Below are positions 1 to 6,630 of a DNA stretch of 22,874 nucleotides, in pieces. The position numbers were made by a program, and so were the translations under genes. The stretch's first letter is position 1; every line of letters begins with the position of its first letter. The DNA lies in the NCBI RefSeq assembly GCF_035277725.1, contig NZ_DATEJY010000203.1:1-22874 (forward strand). The letters are read 5' to 3'. A model generated the notes under the pieces. The model ran no database searches and was not told where the DNA came from. It saw nothing but the letters and a program-made list of their open reading frames with translations. Origin of the DNA: Dyella_B sp035277725 (GTDB lineage Bacteria; Pseudomonadota; Gammaproteobacteria; Xanthomonadales; Rhodanobacteraceae).

Positions 1-966
1 AGTCTCCCAGCGGTGTGGGTGAAGCCGGTGGCGGCGGGGGCGATCTTCTTTATCGTCGGCGTCAACTTGTTTGGCGTGCGTGCCGGCGCATGGCTGGTGA
101 ACGTGTTTACGCTGTTGAAGCTGGCGGCGATCAGCATGCTGTTGGTGGTGGGCCTGGTGCTGGCGCATGGACACTTTGACGGCATCCTGGCGGTGGATAC
201 GACAGTGCACGTATCTACCGGCGCGTGGATCGGCGCGGTGTTGCCGGTACTGTTTACCTACGGCGGCTTCCACTATTTGAACGACATGGCCGGCGAAGTG
301 CGCGATCCACAACGCACCTTGCCGCGCGCGCTCACCCTGGGCCTGGTCGGCGTGGTGGTGTGCTACGTGCTGGCGAACATCGCTTATCTCGTCGGTTTGG
401 GCCATGCGGGGCTGGCGGCCAGCAAGGCGCCGGCGGCGGATTTGATGAGCAACATCTTCGGGCCGGGTGGCGCCACCATCATGGCGATCGGCATCGCTTG
501 CTCCACCTTCGGCTATTGCAGCATTGCCATTGCCGGCGGTGCGCGTGTGCTGCAGACGATGGGCGCGGACGGCATGTTCTTCCGTTCGGTGGGGCAAATC
601 GACGCACGCTGGCGCGCGCCGCAGGTCGCGTTGGCGGTGCTTGGCTTGTGGGCCATCGTGCTGATCATTACGGGCACGTTCGATTCGCTGGTCAACTACA
701 CCACGGTGGGCGAGTGGCTGGGGCATGCCTTCGGCATCGCCACCTTGTTCTGGTACCGGCGCAAATTCGGTGCGCAGAGCTCGCCTTACCGCGTGCCGCT
801 TTATCCCATTTTGCCGTTCGTGTTCGTGGCGACGGTGTTGGGCGTGATTGCCGCGACGGTAATCAGCACGCCGCACGATGCCGGCATGAGCCTGGTGATT
901 ATCGTGCTCGGTGTGCCAGTGTATGCGCTGTGGCGCACGTGGAGCAGGCAGCGCGAGAGCGTATAG
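1..966 (+). CDS. APC-family amino acid permease (5'-truncated)
   Basis: The reading frame is open from the window edge to a TAG at 964-966, so the start lies outside the window; the GTG at 13 is internal. About 321 residues remain of a family that usually has 430-500. They form roughly eight hydrophobic segments separated by short charged loops. The segment with GGFHYLNDMAGEVRDPQRTLPRA matches the conserved cytoplasmic loop after TM6 in APC transporters (the E-x-x-DP-x-R-x-x-PRA pattern). The C-terminal part carries FWYRRKFGAQSSPYRVPLYP, typical of the LAT/APA branches. The family moves amino acids or polyamines across the inner membrane by symport or antiport; the substrate cannot be read from this fragment. 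A REP-like repeat begins 2 bases after the stop. Confidence 0.85.
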   Translation, partial: SLPAVWVKPVAAGAIFFIVGVNLFGVRAGAWLVNVFTLLKLAAISMLLVVGLVLAHGHFDGILAVDTTVHVSTGAWIGAVLPVLFTYGGFHYLNDMAGEVRDPQRTLPRALTLGLVGVVVCYVLANIAYLVGLGHAGLAASKAPAADLMSNIFGPGGATIMAIGIACSTFGYCSIAIAGGARVLQTMGADGMFFRSVGQIDARWRAPQVALAVLGLWAIVLIITGTFDSLVNYTTVGEWLGHAFGIATLFWYRRKFGAQSSPYRVPLYPILPFVFVATVLGVIAATVISTPHDAGMSLVIIVLGVPVYALWRTWSRQRESV

Positions 967-968
967 AT

Positions 969-1034
969 GTAGGCTGGGATGAAATCCCAGCTTTCGATGT
1001 GCATGGCGATGCTGGGATTATCATCCCGGCCTAC
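969..1034. repeat. REP-like inverted repeat pair (GTAGGCTGGGATG type)
   Basis: Two GTAG-footed hairpin units face each other. The left arm (969-991) starts GTAGGCTGGGATG and folds on itself through TGGGAT/ATCCCA. The right arm (1011-1034) is its near reverse complement and ends in CCGGCCTAC. Related copies lie at 13470-13531 and 20892-20954. It fills the gap between the permease stop and the RBS of the next gene. Confidence 0.8.
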
Positions 1035-1055
1035 CTGTGTAATGGAGGGCTGCGG

Positions 1056-3185
1056 ATGAAATCGATCGCTGCGTGCATGGCGCTGATGATGGGCTTGGTG
1101 TCGTTCACTGGCACGGCCGCCGACGTTGCTGATCTGGCGGCGTCATCCATACCGGTAAACATCCAGTTGCAACAGGTGCAACGCGTTGGCCAGGTCGAGC
1201 ACGATGCACATGGCATGCCGTTGCAGCGCTACGCGTTTCAACCAGCCGTTCAGCCGCAGATCGTCATCACACCCGCAGCCGGCTGGAATTGGAGCGCGCA
1301 AGGTGCGTTGCAGATCGCGTTGCAAAACGCCATGCCTTGGACGGTGACGCTCGATGTGACCATCGATGGCGTGGCCGGGCAGCATTTGCATGCCCAGGTC
1401 GGTTTGCCGTCCGGTCCGGCGCAGACGCTGGTGATTCCTCTGCACGCCACGTCGCCCCGCGCATTCGGCATGCAGGTGGGCCCGCCCATGCCGTTTGATG
1501 ATCACGGCCATGCGGTTTTCGTCGCCACGCTGGTGGAAGGTGCGATCGGCCTTGCGCAGGTGCATGACGTTCGCCTCGGCATACCCGCACCGCAAGCGGC
1601 GCAGCAGCTGTTGCTGGGCAAGCTCGAAACCAGTGCGGGTGATGCAGCCTTGCAGGATGCTTATCGCGGCATCGTCGATCAGTGGGGCCAGTACACGCGC
1701 ATCGATTGGCCGGAAAAGATCGGTAGCGATGCCGCCTTGCGCCATGCGCACGCCCAAGAGCAGCTGCGCTTGAAAACGCAATTGACCGAGCGCCGTGGCT
1801 TGGATGCTTATGGCGGCCGTGACGATACTCCGCTGACGCGTACTGGCTGGTTTCACACGCAAAAGGCGAATGGCCGCTGGTGGCTGGTTACGCCGGAGGG
1901 GCACGCGTTCTTCTCGCTGGGTCTCAACACGATAACGCCCGACGACACACGCACGTATGTGCAAGGGCGCGAATCAATGTTCGTGAACCTACCTCCGGAC
2001 CAATCGCCATGGAACGCGTTTTATGGGATCAGCGATACGCGCGATCCCGAACGTGCTGCGAGCGCCGGTCTTCCGAATCACGGACGCTGGTTCGATTTCT
2101 ACGAAGCCAATCTCTACCGCGTGGATGGCGCCGATTGGCTGGCTGCGTGGCGCAAACGCACGCTCGATCGTTTGCAAGCGTGGGGCTTCAACACCATCGG
2201 CAACTGGAGCGACAAGGTGCTGACCGAGCAGCATCGTTTGGCGTACACCTTGTCGATCGCCATTCGTGGCCAGTTCGGGAATGTTTCCAGTGGCTACGAT
2301 TATTGGGGACGCATGCCCGACCCCTTCGATCCGCGCTTTGCGCAAGCCGCCGATCGATCGGTTGCCGAAGACACGGCCGCATCGCGCGATGATCCCTGGT
2401 TGCTGGGTTATTACGCCGACAACGAACTGGCATGGGCAGGGCAGGGGCCGCAGGGGCGTTGGGGTTTGGCGATCGGTACCTTGCATGGTGAGGCGCACAG
2501 TGCCGCCAAACAGGCGTTTATCGCCATACTCAAGCAGAAATATGGAACGGCATCGAAGCTGGCTTCCGCGTGGGGCATTGCGCTTGCGGATTGGTCGGCG
2601 CTGGATGCGGTGAATTTCCCTGCGCCGGAACCGAATGCCGGGCATCCGGCGATCGCGGGGGATTACAGCGCGTGGTTGCGTCGCTATGCCGATCAATACT
2701 TCAGCATCGTCGCGGCGGCGATGCATCGCCACGATCCGCATCATCTTTTCCTGGGTGGCCGCTTTGCGGTGAATACGCCTGAAGCAGTGGCGTCGTGCGC
2801 CAGGTATTGCGATGTGCTCAGCTTCAACGTGTATACGGACCTGCCGCAACACGGCGTCGATCTTGATGCGATACATAAGCTCGACAAGCCGCTGCTGATC
2901 ACCGAGTTTCACTTTGGCTCGGGCGATCGCGGGCCGTTCGGCAAGGGCGTGGTGTCAGTGTGGACGGAAGCTCAGCGTGGCGAAGCTTATGCGCGCTATG
3001 TGCAGGCGGCGGCGAGCGATCCGGCGATCGTGGGAACGCATTGGTTCGAGTACGTCGATGAGCCGGTGACGGGGCGGTTGCTTGATGGGGAGAACAGCCA
3101 CACGGGCATGGTGGGCGTGACGGATATTCCGTTTGAGAGTTTTGTGGAGGCGGTGCGGAAGGTGAATAGGGATTTGCGTCATTGA
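1056..3185 (+). CDS. Secreted GH-A clan glycoside hydrolase, agarase/GH50-like
   Basis: This 709-residue protein starts at ATG 1056, with a GGAGGG ribosome-binding site at 1044-1049. The upstream open frame passes through the repeat and the permease gene and is not credible. Residues 1-21 form a signal peptide (hydrophobic MALMMGLVSF core, cleavage near GTAA). Residues about 30-200 look like a beta-sandwich carbohydrate-binding domain, as in agarase N-terminal regions. From about residue 264 (GWFHTQ...GRWWLVTPEGHAFFSLGLN) a TIM-barrel begins. The clan GH-A acid/base pair is visible as N456-E457 in YYADNELAW, and the nucleophile as E617 in LLITEFHFG. The C-terminal THWFEYVDEP...GMVGVTD stretch is typical of GH42/GH50-type enzymes. 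It probably acts in the periplasm or outside the cell on a galactose-containing or related polysaccharide. The exact substrate is not known from sequence, and no polysaccharide-utilisation partner is adjacent. Confidence 0.8.
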   Translation: MKSIAACMALMMGLVSFTGTAADVADLAASSIPVNIQLQQVQRVGQVEHDAHGMPLQRYAFQPAVQPQIVITPAAGWNWSAQGALQIALQNAMPWTVTLDVTIDGVAGQHLHAQVGLPSGPAQTLVIPLHATSPRAFGMQVGPPMPFDDHGHAVFVATLVEGAIGLAQVHDVRLGIPAPQAAQQLLLGKLETSAGDAALQDAYRGIVDQWGQYTRIDWPEKIGSDAALRHAHAQEQLRLKTQLTERRGLDAYGGRDDTPLTRTGWFHTQKANGRWWLVTPEGHAFFSLGLNTITPDDTRTYVQGRESMFVNLPPDQSPWNAFYGISDTRDPERAASAGLPNHGRWFDFYEANLYRVDGADWLAAWRKRTLDRLQAWGFNTIGNWSDKVLTEQHRLAYTLSIAIRGQFGNVSSGYDYWGRMPDPFDPRFAQAADRSVAEDTAASRDDPWLLGYYADNELAWAGQGPQGRWGLAIGTLHGEAHSAAKQAFIAILKQKYGTASKLASAWGIALADWSALDAVNFPAPEPNAGHPAIAGDYSAWLRRYADQYFSIVAAAMHRHDPHHLFLGGRFAVNTPEAVASCARYCDVLSFNVYTDLPQHGVDLDAIHKLDKPLLITEFHFGSGDRGPFGKGVVSVWTEAQRGEAYARYVQAAASDPAIVGTHWFEYVDEPVTGRLLDGENSHTGMVGVTDIPFESFVEAVRKVNRDLRH

Positions 3186-3311
3186 GCGGTGCGGGGCATA
3201 GCTAAAAACCACTGCGAAGCCCACAAAAAATCATCTATGGCTGGCTGGCTCGTAGCTCGCTGAGCAGGTAAATAACTAAAAACCGCAACTCGCGTTTGAT
3301 GAAAAATCGTA
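3186..3311. other. AT-richer spacer at the start of the accessory islet
   Basis: Lower-GC spacer between the glycoside hydrolase and the M15-like gene. The 9-mer CTAAAAACC occurs twice in direct orientation (3202-3210 and 3276-3284). No convincing promoter or ribosome-binding site is visible before the ATG at 3312. Confidence 0.4.
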
Positions 3312-3890
3312 ATGTCAGTCCAGAAAAGTGGAGCCCAGTGGACTTCTCTATGCCAGGGAAGCACGTCAACTCGTAGCCTGTCATCATCATTTGGTGTGAA
3401 CGTGGAAAGATTCATTGGTGCTCTTGAGAGGGCGGGTACCAAGGTAGTCATCAGTGCGACAAGACGGCCTCCGGAGCGTGCATATCTCATGCACTATGCG
3501 TGGAAGATTGCTCACGGGGAAGACCCTGCGTCCGTTCCAGCAATGTCTGGTGTGGATATTGATTGGGCACATTTGGATGCCAATGGGATTGCTGATCGCG
3601 CACCCGCTGTCATTGCAGCTCAGAGCATGGTCAGTTCATACGGCATGAGCGGTTTGCATGTGGCTCCAGCGATTTCTTCGCGGCATACAGAAGGAAATGC
3701 AATTGACATGACGATCAGTTGGTCCGGAACTCTGCTGTTGGAAGACGCATCAGGAAAGACAGTATCCATAGCTTCGACGCCAAGGGATGGAATGAACAAC
3801 GATCTGGCGGAAGTTGGAAAAAGCTATGGGGTGATAAAGTTTGTGGGTGGCGCCAAGGATAGGCCGCACTGGTCGAATGACGGACACTGA
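3312..3890 (+). CDS. M15/VanY-like peptidoglycan peptidase domain protein, possible antibacterial effector
   Basis: This is a 192-residue protein without signal peptide or membrane segment. Residues 123-132 read SRHTEGNAID, matching the zinc-binding S-x-H-x-x-G-x-A-x-D motif of M15 (VanY/D,D-carboxypeptidase or endolysin) enzymes. H125 and D132 would be metal ligands, and H186 in PHWS near the C-terminus would be the third. The N-terminal segment ATRRPPERAYLMHYAWKI (49-66) looks like the conserved front part of such small hydrolase domains. The expected role is cleavage of peptidoglycan peptide stems. Since the protein lacks its own export signal, it could be delivered by a secretion system or be released by lysis; no secretion gene is in the window. 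The next gene is 13 bp downstream and encodes a secreted small protein. GC content is visibly lower than in flanking genes, and no clear ribosome-binding site precedes ATG 3312. The fold assignment is moderately sure, the effector role speculative. Confidence 0.65.
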   Translation: MSVQKSGAQWTSLCQGSTSTRSLSSSFGVNVERFIGALERAGTKVVISATRRPPERAYLMHYAWKIAHGEDPASVPAMSGVDIDWAHLDANGIADRAPAVIAAQSMVSSYGMSGLHVAPAISSRHTEGNAIDMTISWSGTLLLEDASGKTVSIASTPRDGMNNDLAEVGKSYGVIKFVGGAKDRPHWSNDGH

Positions 3891-3903
3891 GCGAGTATGC
3901 AAA

Positions 3904-4227
3904 ATGCCTTTCTTTAGAAACATCATGCTTGTCTGCATGTTTGGTGCGGTTGGCACGGTTTACGCCGGCAATGGCCCACACGTTCCCTCCTACCCGCGCG
4001 ACGTTCAGTCTTTCGTGCAAGATCGTGATCTCTGTGACCACTTGCGTGGGGAAATACCGGATCAGCAGCCTGGCAACGAAGAGGGCGTGAACGAGGCGGT
4101 GGCCGCAGCCAACAAGGCATGCAAGGGTACGGACGCGCGGCTGGATGCGCTGAACGCAAAATATGCAAACGACCCGCAGGTCTTGCAGAAGCTGAAGACC
4201 TACGAGGAGCACATAGAAGCGAACTGA
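3904..4227 (+). CDS. Small secreted two-cysteine protein, possible immunity partner of the M15-like protein
   Basis: This is a 107-residue protein. Residues 1-21 form a clear signal peptide (MPFFRNIMLVCMFGAVGTVYA, cleaved before GNG), which favours ATG 3904 over the in-frame ATG 27 bases upstream that overlaps the preceding gene. The mature part has two cysteines, C44 in RDLCDHLRGE and C73 in NKACKGTD, that could form a disulphide. The C-terminal half is probably helical (LDALNAKYANDPQVLQKLKTYEEHIE). I do not recognise a named family with certainty. It starts 13 bp after a peptidoglycan-peptidase-like gene, so the two are probably cotranscribed. A periplasmic partner of a cell-wall hydrolase is the arrangement seen in effector/immunity pairs such as T6SS amidase systems. 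That role is inference. Confidence 0.7.
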   Translation: MPFFRNIMLVCMFGAVGTVYAGNGPHVPSYPRDVQSFVQDRDLCDHLRGEIPDQQPGNEEGVNEAVAAANKACKGTDARLDALNAKYANDPQVLQKLKTYEEHIEAN

Positions 4228-4314
4228 AAAAAAGGGGCGAAATCAGGCTGTGTCAAAACTCAGTTGAAGAGCGTCCATGAAGCGCCCGCAAGGGTGCTTC
4301 TTTTTGAAGTCGTT

Positions 4315-4729
4315 TCCTCAGGTGGTCCTCAGTCGCACAATCAGCGTTGCGGGTCCCAGCAGGCCCATGAGCCGCTTCAGATTGAAGGCCATTACCGTTA
4401 CGCCATTTCGCATCGGGTACCGTCCAGGCCTCGAAGCAAGAAGCGCCGCCCCATGTGTCGATCCTTGAGCTCGGCGAAGGGACGCTCCACCGTACTGCGG
4501 CGTAACCGCATGACTTTGAGCGTGGCGTGCTCGTGCATCCTTGCAACACAGCTTCGTCCCCATGACGCGTGACGAGCCGCCGGCGAGCGGTGGTACAGGA
4601 CGGCTTTAAGGCGCACGCACCGCAAGCTGATGCCTCCGCAGCGTAAATGACCGAACGATCCCGGCGGTAGATCTGTTTATGCGCCAAGGTGTGTCCGGCC
4701 GGACAGCGCATCGATGGCCCGACATGCAT
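4315..4729 (-). pseudogene. IS1182-like transposase, C-terminal fragment with frameshifts
   Basis: Reading the minus strand downward, three frames in turn carry consecutive pieces of one transposase C-terminus. The first (from about 4729) has RCPAGHTLAHKQIYRRDRSV and the cysteine-rich CGACALKPSCTTARRRLVTRH. The second (about 4540-4398) has MRLRRSTVERPFAELKDRHMG and RFLLRGLDG. The third (about 4397-4318) has VMAFNLKRLMGLLGPA. This order, with the Cys cluster, the TVE-x-PFAELK-x-x-MG motif and the final AxNLKR, is the hallmark of DDE transposases of the IS1182 type. At least two frameshifts and the missing N-terminal catalytic part make it non-functional. Two further long minus-strand frames in this interval are shadows of these pieces. 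Confidence 0.75.
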
Positions 4730-4813
4730 GATCGGCGGGAATCAAGTCCTTCAGGCACCGTGGAAACAACGCGCGCTCTGTTCACGCCCCTCACCGATGA
4801 TATGGCCCATAAC

Positions 4814-4845
4814 GACAATGCCCTCGGGATTCCGAGGGCATTGTC
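4814..4845. repeat. Perfect 14-bp hairpin inside the IS remnant
   Basis: GACAATGCCCTCGG (4814-4827) is followed by the loop GATT and its exact reverse complement (4832-4845). It lies about 50 bp inside one end of the IS remnant. Neither strand has a T-run after the stem, so it is not a canonical intrinsic terminator. Confidence 0.7.
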
Positions 4846-4919
4846 ATTCAATCACGCCGCTTTACCTGTATCGAGTTGAGTTTGGACACGGCCTGAAATA
4901 CCCGCCTTTCATCACTCGC

Positions 4920-4942
4920 CCCTTCTCGGAAGAAGAGAAGGG
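4920..4942 (-). terminator. Weak candidate terminator hairpin after ahcY
   Basis: CCCTTCTC (4920-4927) pairs with GAGAAGGG (4935-4942) across a 7-base loop, 10 bases downstream of the ahcY stop codon. There is no T-run after the stem on the minus strand, so termination here is uncertain. Confidence 0.3.
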
Positions 4943-4952
4943 TTTGCAGCAA

Positions 4953-6383
<1,431 letters not shown>

Positions 6384-6410
6384 GGAGGGATGTCTCCGAG
6401 TCTCATGGGG

Positions 6411-6435
6411 AAAACCCGGCCCGGGAGGCCAGGCC
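6411..6435 (-). terminator. Candidate leader terminator between SAH riboswitch and ahcY
   Basis: On the minus strand GGCCTGG (6435-6429) pairs with CCGGGCC (6424-6418) across a 4-base loop, with one G-U pair, and is followed by GGGTTTT (6417-6411). A second small hairpin, GACGCG/CGCGTC at 6452-6436, separates it from the aptamer. It may be part of the expression platform, but the T-run is short and interrupted. Confidence 0.35.
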
Positions 6436-6452
6436 GACGCGAACATCGCGTC

Positions 6453-6530
6453 ATGAGCGCCGTTGCATTCGAGGCATCCACCGAGCCTGGCCGTGGTTAC
6501 CTTTCCCACGGTCGCAGCGCCCCTCGGCGA
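6453..6530 (-). ncRNA. SAH riboswitch in the ahcY leader
   Basis: The minus-strand leader contains the conserved blocks of the SAH riboswitch (Rfam RF01057) in order: CCGAGGGGCGCTGCGACC, then GGCCAGGCTCGG, then AACGGCGCTCA. Helix P1 forms between CGCCGAG (6529-6523) and CTCGGTG (6485-6479). P2 is CCGTGG/CCACGG with a GAAAGGTAA loop. The pseudoknot pairs GGGCGC with the GCGCTC near the 3' end. SAH riboswitches are known ON switches that raise ahcY expression when SAH accumulates, which fits the gene directly downstream (about 70 bases from the aptamer end to the ATG). The match rests on consensus sequence and pairing read by eye. Confidence 0.93.
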
Positions 6531-6538
6531 AGACATGC

Positions 6539-6568
6539 ATTCTATCCATAGAACGTCGCTTATGACGA
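6539..6568 (-). promoter_or_regulatory. Predicted sigma-70 promoter for ahcY
   Basis: On the minus strand a -35-like TCGTCA (6568-6563) and a -10-like TAGAAT (6544-6539) are separated by 18 bases. Transcription starting about 7 bases further would begin just before the first riboswitch helix, which supports the call. The -35 box matches the consensus at only 4 of 6 positions. Confidence 0.45.
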
Positions 6569-6630
6569 ATGGATTGCCGCACTGCCGCATAAATTCGGTA
6601 GGCTAAGGGACTGACTCACCGGAGGCCTCA

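Larger units (their letters stand above)
4246..4893 (-). mobile_element. Degenerate IS1182-like insertion sequence remnant with terminal inverted repeats
   Basis: The ends are imperfect inverted repeats: GGCTGTGTCAAAACTCAGTT at 4246-4265 and the complement of AGTTGAGTTTGGACACGGCC at 4874-4893, with 16 of 20 positions matching. Between them lie pieces of the C-terminal part of a transposase on the minus strand in different frames. At about 650 bp the element is far shorter than an intact IS1182-type element (about 1.5-1.7 kb), so the 5' half of the transposase has been lost. No exact target-site duplication is obvious in the flanks. Confidence 0.75.

Noticed and set aside
969..1034. Repeats considered as CRISPR or as intrinsic terminators
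   Set aside because: Copies are scattered single or paired palindromes without regular spacers, and no T-run follows the stems.
225..1055. N-terminal extension of the glycoside hydrolase frame back to 225
   Set aside because: It reads through the permease gene in another frame and through a repeat. The signal peptide and GGAGGG fix the start at 1056.
3299..3376. Short frame MKNRNVSPEKWSPVDFSMPG before and overlapping the M15-like gene, suggesting a frameshift
   Set aside because: It has a start and a tryptophan that might fit the domain, but the 3312 frame continues with a natural spacing into the domain. There is no ribosome-binding site for either, so a frameshift is not supported without homologues.
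4236..4903. Target-site duplication around the IS remnant
   Set aside because: GAAAT occurs near both ends but not at equal distance from the repeat ends, so it is not a clean duplication.
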